Shown here: positions 16,923 to 26,023 of the stretch, one piece after another
Position numbering within the stretch: position 1 is the stretch's first letter
Layout of the letters: the number at the start of each line of letters is the position of its first letter
Origin: Chachezhania antarctica
Lineage (GTDB): Bacteria; Pseudomonadota; Alphaproteobacteria; Rhodobacterales; Rhodobacteraceae
Length of the DNA: 64,000 nucleotides
Direction of reading: 5' to 3'
NCBI RefSeq assembly: GCF_003646465.1
Contig: NZ_QZEX01000014.1
Span: 13,677 to 77,676, forward strand
Translations under genes and position numbers: made by a program
The notes under the pieces: generated by a model
Database searches by the model: none
Seen by the model: only the letters and a program-made list of their open reading frames with translations
What the model was told of the DNA's origin: nothing

Positions 16923-19784
16923 TCAGCCCTCCTCCCTGTTCTTGCGGACCCGGAGCGATGGGTCGTAATCCATTGGTTCGGTGTTCACGGTCTCTCCGGC
17001 GTGACGGGCGATCCGCGACAGGCTGTAGAGCATCAGCATGACGGCCCCCAGCACGGTCAGGAACACGCCAAGATCGAACGCCATGGCCGAGGCAAGCTCG
17101 AATTCCTCGATCGGCTCCCAGTGGACATAGCCGAACGTGCTGGTCAGGAAGGGCAAGCCCCAGAAGAAGGCGGCACAGCCTGTAATCCCGGCGATCACCA
17201 CGCCGAACCCGATCATCGCGTGATATTCGTAACGTTGACGGGCCTGTGTCCATGCAAAGCCGGAGGCCATGTATTGCATCAGCAATGCGATGGCGATGAC
17301 CAGCCCGGCGACAAACCCGCCGCCCGGCTGATTATGACCGCGCAGGAAGATATAGACGCCGACCATCGTGACGATGGGAAGCATGATCCGTGTGCTGACC
17401 ACCATCATCAGCGGGTGACGGTCCCGGGAGAGGTTTCTGGAAAGGTCCATGTTGCGCAGGCGTCGGCCCGCAGGCCCGGACAGAAGCGCCTCCATCAGCG
17501 CAAAGATGATCAGGCCGGCAACACCCAGCACGATGATCTCGCCGTAGGTATCGTAGCCACGGAAGTCCACGAGGATCACGTTGACCACGTTGGTCCCGCC
17601 GCCGCCCTTGTAGGAATTGGCCAGAAAGTACTCCGAAATCGTGCTGATATCGCGGCGCATGAACGCATAGGACAGAAGGCCCACGCCCGTCCCCGCGGCG
17701 ACGGCGATCACCGCATCGCGGCTGCGCCTGAACACGCTGCTTTCAACGGGCGAATCCTTTGGCATGTAGTGCAGGGCCAGCAGAAGAAGCATGATCGTCA
17801 CGGTCTCGACCGAGATCTGAGTCAGCGCCAGATCAGGGGCCGAGAGGTAGATGAAGGCCGCAGAGACCATCAAACCCACGACCCCGATGACGACCAGCGC
17901 CCGGAACCTCTGGCGATGCAGCAGGACGACCGAAAGCGTTCCCCCAACCAGGAGTGCCCAGGCGACGTAGGCGACCGGCGGGATCGGCAGGATCGGGCGG
18001 TTGACCTGGCTCAGCCCGCCCCCCTGCCAGGCCGCGAAGCCAAGCAGGACGGTGGCAATGACAAAGATCGCAAGATAGCGGCTCATTGCGCCGTTGTGCA
18101 GGCCCTCGGTAATGCGCCGGGACAGGGCCGCGACCCCTTCGACCAAACCGTCGAAGATGACCTTGGCCTCGGGGCGCGGCAGTGCGGTCCAGATCCGGTT
18201 CAGCGGGGCATAGAGCGCCAGCAGGATCAGACCCCCGACCACGGCTGTTGCGGACATGTAGAGCGCCGGCGTGATACCGTGCCAGATCTTCAGGTGGGCA
18301 TGGATGCTTGTACCGGTCACGGCGCTTGCGGCGACGTCGACGATGGGTTCCGCGATGAAGGGAAACAGCCCGATCAGCATGACCAGCACCACCAGAAACG
18401 CGGGCGAGGCCCACATGCCGAAGCCGGGGTCGTGCGGTTTGTGCGGATAGTCGTCGCGCACGGGACCGAAGAAGACATGGCCGATGAAGCGGAACGAATA
18501 GGCCGCCGAAAGAAGGGCCCCCAGCGTCGCCACGATCGGAACGATGTAGTGATTACCAGCCCAGATGGTATGGGCGGCTTCTTCCAGCATCAGTTCCTTG
18601 GTCAGGTAGCCGTTCGTCAGCGGGATGCCGGCCATTGACAGGGCGGCCAAGGCGCTGATCACGAAGGTGATGGGCATCAGCTTGCGCAACCCCCCAAGGC
18701 GACGGATGTCGCGGGTATGCGCCTCGTGATCGATGATCCCCGCGCTCATGAAAAGCGCGGCTTTGAAGGTCAGGTGGTTGATGATGTGGAACACGGCCGT
18801 GGTGGCGGCGATATCCGTGCCAAGACCCAGCAGGAAGGTGATGAAGCCCAGGTGACTGACGGTCGAAAAGGCCAGGAGGGCCTTCAGGTCATTCCGGAAG
18901 ATGGCAATGCACGCCCCCATCACCATGGTGATCAGACCCACGGTCGCGACGATGTAGAACCACGCCTCGGTCCCGGACAGGACGGGCCACATCCGGGCCA
19001 TCAGGAAGATACCTGCCTTCACCATCGTGGCAGAGTGCAGGTAGGCCGAAACCGGCGTCGGTGCAGCCATGGCGTGGGGAAGCCAGAAGTGGAACGGGAA
19101 CTGCGCAGACTTGGTGAATGCTCCCAGAAGGATCAGGATCAGCGCGGGCAGATACCAGTCCGAAGACCGGATCAGATCCCCATGCTGAAGGATGTCGGTC
19201 AGGTTGTAGCTGCCGACGATATTGCCAAGGATCAGCATCCCCCCGATCATCGCCAGGCCGCCTGCACCGGTCACCGCCAGCGCCATGCGCGCGCCCTGAC
19301 GGCCTTCGGGCAGGTGCTTCCAGTATCCGATCAGGAGAAAGGACGACAGCGAGGTGAGCTCCCAGAAGATCAGCAAAAGCAGGATGTTGTCGGAAAGAAC
19401 GATCCCCAGCATCGCGCCCTGGAAGAGCAGCAGATAGGTATAGAACTGCCCCATCGGATCATCGCCCGACAGGTAGAACCGCGCATAGAGGATGATCAGC
19501 AGCCCGACACCCAGGATCATGCAGGCAAACAGGAAGCCAAGCCCGTCCAGGAAGAAGCTGGCCGACAGGCCCAGTTGCGGAAGCCATTCGACCTGGGTCT
19601 GTATCACCCCGCCCGACATGACGGTCGGCGCATGGACAAGCAGCATCGCCAGCGCCAGCGCGGTCGGCACGGCCGCGAAACTCGCGCAGGCATTCCGCCC
19701 CGCCCGGATCATCACGCCTGGAACCAGTGCGCCGAGAAACGGCAGCAGCGCGATGATCAGAAGTAGGTTTCCCCCGTCGGTCAT
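16923..19784 (-). CDS. mnhA: Fused Mrp/Pha cation:proton antiporter subunit A/B
   Basis: 953 residues from ATG 19784 (AAGGCGAGG upstream). Residues 1 to about 770 are the NuoL-like MnhA portion with FWELTSLSSFLLIGYW, AQFPFHFWLPHAMAAPTPVSAYLHSATMVKAG and the C-terminal MnhA-specific segment (VDFRGYDTYGEIIVLGVAGL). Residues about 815-953 are MnhB (PTRIMLPI-type start, RGHNQPGGGFVAGLV). Such A/B fusions define the group 2 (Pha-type) operons of Alphaproteobacteria, which move K+ or Na+ against H+ and support growth at alkaline pH or high salt. First gene of the operon; a palindrome lies about 100 bp upstream. Confidence 0.93.
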   Translation of the reverse strand: MTDGGNLLLIIALLPFLGALVPGVMIRAGRNACASFAAVPTALALAMLLVHAPTVMSGGVIQTQVEWLPQLGLSASFFLDGLGFLFACMILGVGLLIILYARFYLSGDDPMGQFYTYLLLFQGAMLGIVLSDNILLLLIFWELTSLSSFLLIGYWKHLPEGRQGARMALAVTGAGGLAMIGGMLILGNIVGSYNLTDILQHGDLIRSSDWYLPALILILLGAFTKSAQFPFHFWLPHAMAAPTPVSAYLHSATMVKAGIFLMARMWPVLSGTEAWFYIVATVGLITMVMGACIAIFRNDLKALLAFSTVSHLGFITFLLGLGTDIAATTAVFHIINHLTFKAALFMSAGIIDHEAHTRDIRRLGGLRKLMPITFVISALAALSMAGIPLTNGYLTKELMLEEAAHTIWAGNHYIVPIVATLGALLSAAYSFRFIGHVFFGPVRDDYPHKPHDPGFGMWASPAFLVVLVMLIGLFPFIAEPIVDVAASAVTGTSIHAHLKIWHGITPALYMSATAVVGGLILLALYAPLNRIWTALPRPEAKVIFDGLVEGVAALSRRITEGLHNGAMSRYLAIFVIATVLLGFAAWQGGGLSQVNRPILPIPPVAYVAWALLVGGTLSVVLLHRQRFRALVVIGVVGLMVSAAFIYLSAPDLALTQISVETVTIMLLLLALHYMPKDSPVESSVFRRSRDAVIAVAAGTGVGLLSYAFMRRDISTISEYFLANSYKGGGGTNVVNVILVDFRGYDTYGEIIVLGVAGLIIFALMEALLSGPAGRRLRNMDLSRNLSRDRHPLMMVVSTRIMLPIVTMVGVYIFLRGHNQPGGGFVAGLVIAIALLMQYMASGFAWTQARQRYEYHAMIGFGVVIAGITGCAAFFWGLPFLTSTFGYVHWEPIEEFELASAMAFDLGVFLTVLGAVMLMLYSLSRIARHAGETVNTEPMDYDPSLRVRKNREEG

Positions 19785-19883
19785 TGCCTCGCCTTTTTTG
19801 AAATCGGTCTTTGGCTGTTGTAAATAACAAGACCCCTGAGTGGGGCAAGAGAAACAGCCTGCGTCCTTTGCACCCAAGGCACT

Positions 19884-19893
19884 TGGTATACCA
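19884..19893. promoter_or_regulatory. TGGTATACCA palindrome, candidate operator
   Basis: A perfect 10-bp palindrome about 100 bp upstream of the antiporter operon start. TNGTATACNA-type sites are typical operators of GntR-family regulators in Alphaproteobacteria. No GntR gene lies in the window, so the binding protein is unknown. Confidence 0.4.
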
Positions 19894-20044
19894 GTTTAAG
19901 AGTCAGTTCACGCATTTGTGAACTCTCCCGCCAGGGGTCGTGGCATCGAAACAACAGAAATCGGAAGGTGATCAATCTCCGGACGAACGGACACCCACCC
20001 AAGGGGCGGTTGCAACCGCCAAGGAAATCGCGCCATGAACGTGA

Positions 20045-20279
20045 TTAACGACACGGGACGACCCGGTTCCGGATGGTTTCATACGAAACCGTCACGCCGC
20101 GCTCCGCCAAGCGATCTCCCACATCCCGCAGGCTCGGTGCGAAACGATGGCAGGCCCATACAGCGTAGCCAGTCACCCCCCGCGGGAAACGGAAGCCCTT
20201 GATCCGGGGCCTGTCGTCGATATCGAACATCGCGCTGAGCTTCTCCGCTGCGAAGATAGTGACAACCTGACAAAGCCCC
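20045..20279 (-). mobile_element. IS6-family transposase relic with possible terminal repeat
   Basis: From ATG 20230 to the stop at 20045 the minus strand encodes about 61 residues. These include KGFRFPRGVTGYAVWACHR, SLRDVGDRLAERG and VTVSYETIRN. This is the N-terminal helix-turn-helix of an IS6-type DDE transposase, which is normally about 230 residues. The catalytic domain is absent. Fifty bases upstream, GGGGCTTTGTCAGGTTGTC (20279-20261) resembles the left terminal repeat of IS6 elements. No right end was found. Confidence 0.7.
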
Positions 20280-20363
20280 GGGACCGTCCCAAAAAAAATT
20301 TTGAACCATTCTCGGACTCGTCCCGACGAAGCGATGTGACTGCCCGATGGGGGCAGAGATTCA

Positions 20364-23300
20364 GTGACCTTCAGCGGGATGGAACCAATGACGAATGACC
20401 TCAAAGAACAGTCGGCGGAACTTGGCAACGGGATTGGCGCCCTGATCGGACCGGACAATGCGGCAAGCGCCGACAGCGGCAGCCTGAACGCCTTTCTGCG
20501 CGACGTGCAGGACACCAAGGCGCTGCTGATCGCGACCAAAAGCGTGCTGGGTGCCATGGGACCGGCGCAGGAAGGCGCGGAACTGGCGGCCGAGGTCGTC
20601 GATAGCACCCGCGATGCGCTGAAGCTGCTGGGCAAGCTGGGCGGCGGACTGGGCACCATCGTCAAATCCTTCGGCAACACGCTGGACCCGCTTGAAAGCG
20701 CGCTGGAAAAGTTCGGTGAACTGGCCGGGAGCGTGGCCGACAACACCGATGTGCTGCTGGAAATGGTGGACATCCTGATCGACAAGATCACCACCGATTT
20801 CGAAGAGCCCCTGATCGCCTCGATCCAGAATGCCGAGCGGGTGCAGGACAGCGTCGGGCTCGTCACCGATGTCTCGGACAGCCTGACAACGGCCGTCGAT
20901 GCGACCGAAGCCGAAACCGGCGGCGCACCGCGCCTGCTGGCCGCGGCGGAACAGCTGGAACGCTTCACCCAATCGCGCATGGAATCCCTGGAATCGGCCG
21001 AGTACCTGGTGCAGCAAAGCGCCGTCTTCGAGGGCATGACCGACGTCTTCCGCCCGGTCTTCGACACGATCGGCGCCGTGAATTCCAGCTTCGACCGGAT
21101 CGACCAGATCCAGGACAAGCTGTCGTTCCTTGAAGGGCCGCTGGATATTGTCAACGTGGCGCTGGATCCGATTTCGGGCGTGCTGGATGCGGTGGGCTTC
21201 GTCTTCGACATGGTCGTGGCCCCGATCCTGAACCCGATCCTGCGGGCCACGGGCATCAAGGGCCTGCTGGACGATATCGGCGCGAAACTGGAAGAGCTGG
21301 GCCCCGATTTCGGCGCGTTCCTTGGCTACATGGAAGGGCTGATCGGCGACAAGGCGGTCGAGGCGATTCAGAACGGCGTCACGTTCCAGTCGGACGAGAC
21401 CGGCGCGGACAACGACGACGAAAGCTTCATCGACGCATCGGCCGAGGCCAAGGAATTCGCCAAGTTCGTGATGGCGCAACTGGCCGGGCATGTCTCGCTC
21501 AGCGACGATTTCACCACGGCGCTGGACGGCATGGTCAACGGCCTGCGCGACGACGCGGCCGTGTCGGACGATGAAGGCGCCTTCACCGGCAACGTGAAGA
21601 TGGTCGAAAGCTTCGACGCGGACACCGGGACATACGGCGCGATCGACATCACCATGGGCGACGGCGACGACATCGTGATCGACGATGCGGGCAATGCCAC
21701 CATCGACGGCGGCGCCGGGTCGGACGTGTTCATCATGGGCGCGGGCGACGATTTCGTGACCGGCGGCGCGGGAGAGGACTTTGCCGTCTTCCACGGGCTG
21801 GTCGGCGCCTACACCTTCGGCGCGACCGAGGACGGCAAGCTGCAGGTCTGGAACACGCGACCCGTCGACGGCAAGGCCTACGAGGGCACGAACACCTTCG
21901 TCCAGGTCGAGAATTTCCGCTTCGGCGACAGCCAGCTGACCGAGCAGCAGGCCTTCAACGTCCGGCAACTGGCGGCACATGAAGAAGACGCCGTCGGCAC
22001 CGAAGGCAACGACGTGATCATCGGCAACGCGCGTGGCAACACGATCGAAGGGCTAGGCGGCGACGACGTCCTGAACGGCGGCGGCGCGGGCGCCGACCGG
22101 ATCCTCGGGGGCGAGGGCAACGACCTGATCCAGGTGCAGGAGGGCTTTACCTTCGCCGATGGGGGCGCAGGCGTCGACACGCTGTCGTTTGCCGGTTCCA
22201 ACCAGGGCTGGGACGTCGACCTGACGGAAAACGCGCCCGCGAACATCCAGGAAGCAAGCTCTCACCGCCAGATGGCCGGCGTGATCGCCGATGCCGTCCG
22301 TCAGCGGCTGGTGGATGCGGGGGAGACCTTCCAGGTCAGCCGGCTCGACACCGCGCTGGCCGAGGCCGTGACGACACCGCTGGCGCAATGGTACGCCACG
22401 CACGGGACGTTCCTGGAAGACCTCGTCATCCGGTTCCAGGTCGTGGTGCACCCTGACGACCAGCCCGGCGTGTTCCCGTTCGCGGATCAGGTCAAGGCGC
22501 TCTTCCCGTCGGCCGAGGATTTCGACGTCGCGGTCCGCGATTTCGAAAACGTGCTGGGCGGCAATGGCGACGACAATCTGCGCGGCACGGCGGGCGACAA
22601 CGCGATCATCGGCAACAATGGCGATGACACGCTGCTGGGCCGCGCCGGTGACGACGTGCTGAACGGCGGCGAAGGCAACGACATTCTCGACGGTGGCCGG
22701 GGGCGCGACGTGCTGATCGGGCTGGGCGGTGACGACACGTTCATCGGATCGCTGAACCGCGACGCCGGCGGCGCATTCGATTTCGACAAGATCGATGGCG
22801 GCGACGGTTTCGACACGGTGTCCTTCACACACCTGACCGAAGATCTGGACGTCGACATGACCGACGGATCGTTCAACGGGATCGACGAATACGAGATGGT
22901 GGATGTCGAACAGATCGACACCGGCGCGGGCAATGACACGATCCGCATGGCAAATGTGCTGGGCGGTGTGTCGACCGGCGCGGGCGACGATACGGTGATC
23001 ACCGGCGAAGGCGTCGCGGGCCGCGCTATCTCGACCGCAGCGGGGGATGACATCATCGACGCGAAACTCGGCAACCAGTTCCAGTACTTCCTTGGGGACG
23101 ACGACGACCGGCTGACGATTTCAGGCGCGGTCGGCGCGGTGGAAGATGCGCAGCACTTCACCTTCGGCGGTGCAGGGCACGATGTGCTCGACCTGAGCCA
23201 GATCGCGGGCGGTGTGAAGCTGGGCCGGGACACCGGCCCGGGCGTCGATTTCGGCGGCACTATCGCCGATGGTCAGGACGCGACGGCCACGCTTTCGATC

Positions 23301-25682
23301 ACCGGGTTCGAGGAGCTGTACCTGACCGAACAGGCCGACACGCTGCGCGGCAGCTTCGCCGACGGCTTTACCTATATCGCAACCGGCGGCGGCGCAGACA
23401 TCGTGGATCTTGCAACGCAAAACGGCAGCGTGATCGACGACAAGCCCACCATCGATACCGGCGCGGGCGATGACCGGGTGACCGTGAATTCAGGCTTCTC
23501 GGCCATGATCGAGACCGGCGAAGGCGACGATGTGGTCGACGCGTCGGCCGGTCCGCACACCGCGGGCGTCGTGCAGGATTATCGCACCGGCAAGGGCGAC
23601 GACTTCGCCCAAGTCGGCAATGCGTTCGCCAATGTCCACATGGGCGACGGCATCGACACCGCCGACTACTCGGCGCGCGAGAACGTTCTCATCCTGCACA
23701 TGGGCGGGAACAACAAGGACGTGAACGTCAACGGCATCCGCAACGATCCCGACAGCTTCTTGGGCATCGGCTTCGAAACCAACTCCGGGATCGAGAACCT
23801 GATCGCGACGCAGGGCGATGACGTCGTCAACGGGAACGACTGGGACAACATCATCGAAGGCCGGAGCGGGAACGACGATCTCGACGGCAACGGCGCCGAC
23901 GATACCCTGCTGGGCGGCAAAGGCGACGATGTTCTTGACGGGGGTACCGGCGCGGACGCCCTGCTGGGCGGCGCCGGAAACGACGCGCTGAACGGGGAAG
24001 ACGGCAACGACACCCTGATCGGCGGAACCGGGAACGACATCCTGAACGGTGGCGACGGGGACGATTACCTTGATGGTGGCGCCGGAAACGACACGCTGTC
24101 TGGCGGCGCCGGGGACGACCTGCTCAAGGTGGAATTCAACTTTGGCTTCGATGAAACCTACGACGGCGGCGAAGGGTCGGACACCGTTGTCCTTGCGGGG
24201 CTGACAACCGATCTGGCGAGCGGGCGGAATTCCTTCCGGGAATACGACGTCTTTCTTCAGGACGAAGAAATTGAAGTGCATTACGTGTACAATCCGAAGT
24301 TCGGCAAGAACCAGCACAAGCACATCAAGTTCGCCGATCTGATCAGCATCGAGAACACCACTGGTTCGGATTTCCGCGACAGGATCTTCGGCACCGACGG
24401 CGAGAACGTGATCTACGGCGGCGGCGGCGATGACCTGATCCAGGGGTTCGACGGCGACGATACGCTGTCGGGCGGCGATGGCGACGACGAAATCTTCGGC
24501 GGTGACGGTAACGACATCCTGTCGGGTGGCGCAGGCAACGACATTGTTTCGGGCGGGGCGGGCGCTGACACGTTCGAGATCCGCCGCAGCGAAGACAGCG
24601 GCATCGACACCTATACCGGCGGCAACGGCAACGACACGTTCCGCTTCACCTCCACCGCGTCGGGTCAGGGTGGGGCGCCTGTTGCCACCGCAGCAACACA
24701 ATCCGCGACCATCTCGGGCGGGGCCGGGCAGGACAAGGCCGTCTTCGACGTGGCACTGGAGGATCTGACCGTCACCCAAGGCAACGGTGCCCTCCACATC
24801 CAGACCAGCGACGGGGCCCAGTTCACCATCGGCAACGACGTGGAGCAGTTCGAGTTCGCGGGTCAGACGCTGAGCTTTGACGAGACGGTGGATGCCATCA
24901 AGCAGGTGGTCGGCGAACATGGCAGCTTCACGGCCACCGACAGCTACCAGACCGTCACGCTTGAGCACGACTACGAGAACCCGGCCGTGATCGCCTACAT
25001 CGCCAGCGAGAACGGCGGGACATTCGTCGAGACCCGGATACGCAATGTCGACGGCGACAGCTTCGAGATCGCGCTCCAGGAGCAGGAGGGCGCCGACGGC
25101 CACCATTCACCGGAAACGGTGAACTTCATGGTCGTCGAAGCGGGACGTCACGAACTGACCAACGGCGCCGTGATCGAGGCCGGGACCATCGATACCGACG
25201 AAGTCTACATGACGCGGTTCCAGGGCGGCTTTGCGGATGTCGATTTCGAAGGCGCGCTGTCGGGCCGTGACACGGCGGTCTTCGCCTCGACCAACACGGT
25301 CAACGGCAGCCACATGGTCACCACCCGGGTCGATGATGTGAACGCGGACGGTTTCGAGGTCGCGATGGCGGAATCCGAAAGCCGGACCGACGGCCACATG
25401 GTCGAGACCATCGGCTGGGTCGCAATCGAGAACGGCGATTTCTTCGACTTCAGGACCGGGCAATTCGATCTGAACGATGACGCGATCACGCTGGAAGAGG
25501 CTGTCGACTTTGCCCAGATCACCGAGATCGGCGGCAAGAACACCGCCATCGTCCGCCAGGATCTGGACAACACGACAATCCGCATCCAGGAGGACACGTC
25601 ACATGACAGCGAGACCTATCACCCCACCGACGAGGTTTCGTTCCTGACCTTCGCAGAGGATCAGGGCTTCCTCTTCGCCTGA
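20364..25682 (+). CDS. Large RTX calcium-binding surface/secreted protein with lectin-like C-terminus
   Basis: 1772 residues from GTG 20364; ATG 20379 or 20388 are also possible starts, and no start has a strong ribosome binding site. Residues 1 to about 340 are helical, Leu-rich and have no signal peptide (LEKFGELAGSVADNTDVLLEMV). RTX nonapeptides (GGxGxDxLx) form blocks near 427-480, 540-610, 725-790, 1150-1270 and 1350-1420. The last ~260 residues hold two tandem repeats ending in FEIALQEQEGADGHHSPETV and FEVAMAESESRTDGHMVETI, resembling H-type lectin modules. RTX proteins leave the cell through type I secretion and fold on binding Ca2+. No type I ABC transporter gene lies nearby. The AT-rich tract at 20289-20305 may be its promoter. 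Confidence 0.85.
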   Translation: MTFSGMEPMTNDLKEQSAELGNGIGALIGPDNAASADSGSLNAFLRDVQDTKALLIATKSVLGAMGPAQEGAELAAEVVDSTRDALKLLGKLGGGLGTIVKSFGNTLDPLESALEKFGELAGSVADNTDVLLEMVDILIDKITTDFEEPLIASIQNAERVQDSVGLVTDVSDSLTTAVDATEAETGGAPRLLAAAEQLERFTQSRMESLESAEYLVQQSAVFEGMTDVFRPVFDTIGAVNSSFDRIDQIQDKLSFLEGPLDIVNVALDPISGVLDAVGFVFDMVVAPILNPILRATGIKGLLDDIGAKLEELGPDFGAFLGYMEGLIGDKAVEAIQNGVTFQSDETGADNDDESFIDASAEAKEFAKFVMAQLAGHVSLSDDFTTALDGMVNGLRDDAAVSDDEGAFTGNVKMVESFDADTGTYGAIDITMGDGDDIVIDDAGNATIDGGAGSDVFIMGAGDDFVTGGAGEDFAVFHGLVGAYTFGATEDGKLQVWNTRPVDGKAYEGTNTFVQVENFRFGDSQLTEQQAFNVRQLAAHEEDAVGTEGNDVIIGNARGNTIEGLGGDDVLNGGGAGADRILGGEGNDLIQVQEGFTFADGGAGVDTLSFAGSNQGWDVDLTENAPANIQEASSHRQMAGVIADAVRQRLVDAGETFQVSRLDTALAEAVTTPLAQWYATHGTFLEDLVIRFQVVVHPDDQPGVFPFADQVKALFPSAEDFDVAVRDFENVLGGNGDDNLRGTAGDNAIIGNNGDDTLLGRAGDDVLNGGEGNDILDGGRGRDVLIGLGGDDTFIGSLNRDAGGAFDFDKIDGGDGFDTVSFTHLTEDLDVDMTDGSFNGIDEYEMVDVEQIDTGAGNDTIRMANVLGGVSTGAGDDTVITGEGVAGRAISTAAGDDIIDAKLGNQFQYFLGDDDDRLTISGAVGAVEDAQHFTFGGAGHDVLDLSQIAGGVKLGRDTGPGVDFGGTIADGQDATATLSITGFEELYLTEQADTLRGSFADGFTYIATGGGADIVDLATQNGSVIDDKPTIDTGAGDDRVTVNSGFSAMIETGEGDDVVDASAGPHTAGVVQDYRTGKGDDFAQVGNAFANVHMGDGIDTADYSARENVLILHMGGNNKDVNVNGIRNDPDSFLGIGFETNSGIENLIATQGDDVVNGNDWDNIIEGRSGNDDLDGNGADDTLLGGKGDDVLDGGTGADALLGGAGNDALNGEDGNDTLIGGTGNDILNGGDGDDYLDGGAGNDTLSGGAGDDLLKVEFNFGFDETYDGGEGSDTVVLAGLTTDLASGRNSFREYDVFLQDEEIEVHYVYNPKFGKNQHKHIKFADLISIENTTGSDFRDRIFGTDGENVIYGGGGDDLIQGFDGDDTLSGGDGDDEIFGGDGNDILSGGAGNDIVSGGAGADTFEIRRSEDSGIDTYTGGNGNDTFRFTSTASGQGGAPVATAATQSATISGGAGQDKAVFDVALEDLTVTQGNGALHIQTSDGAQFTIGNDVEQFEFAGQTLSFDETVDAIKQVVGEHGSFTATDSYQTVTLEHDYENPAVIAYIASENGGTFVETRIRNVDGDSFEIALQEQEGADGHHSPETVNFMVVEAGRHELTNGAVIEAGTIDTDEVYMTRFQGGFADVDFEGALSGRDTAVFASTNTVNGSHMVTTRVDDVNADGFEVAMAESESRTDGHMVETIGWVAIENGDFFDFRTGQFDLNDDAITLEEAVDFAQITEIGGKNTAIVRQDLDNTTIRIQEDTSHDSETYHPTDEVSFLTFAEDQGFLFA

Positions 25683-25703
25683 CATCGAGGGCAGGCAATA
25701 CCT

Positions 25704-25740
25704 GACGGGCCGGGGTCGTTCCCTGGCCCGTCTTGCGTTT
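25704..25740 (+). terminator. Intrinsic terminator after the large RTX gene
   Basis: Perfect stem gacgggcc (25704-25711) and ggcccgtc (25725-25732), extendable by G-C pairs into the 13-base loop, then TTGCGTTT. It lies 22 bp after the stop. Confidence 0.65.
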
Positions 25741-26023
25741 CGGTCGCCCCGCCGCGGCTTTGCGCCAAGGGCACTGTCTTGCAAGGATGGTGTCTGCGGG
25801 CCGTGCCGTCTGCGAGCGGCCCGACACGCATGGTCGAACGTTCCGACACCATCTGGCCCGGGATCTGGTCCGGGGCAACATCGCGACTGACCTGACGTGG
25901 GCGGCGCGGCTCCAAGGCATGCCGTCCGTATTGATGCCGCAGCCGCAGCGCGCTTTTTCCGAACCGTCGCGACCGAAGATCCATTGGAGCTTGCGGCGCG
26001 CGTGACGCGCTACCAACGCCCGC

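Noticed and set aside
16890-18638. Plus-strand frame opposite mnhA/B, rich in His, Asp and Gln
   Set aside because: Antisense of membrane helices; no known family.
20280-20305. gggac-c-gtccc followed by a run of A as a terminator
   Set aside because: Loop of one base is not feasible and the A/T run is on the wrong side for either transcript; more likely an AT-rich upstream element of the RTX gene.
23490-25106. Minus-strand frame opposite the RTX repeats (Val/Ala-rich)
   Set aside because: Mirror of GGxGxD codons; repeats are coding on the plus strand.
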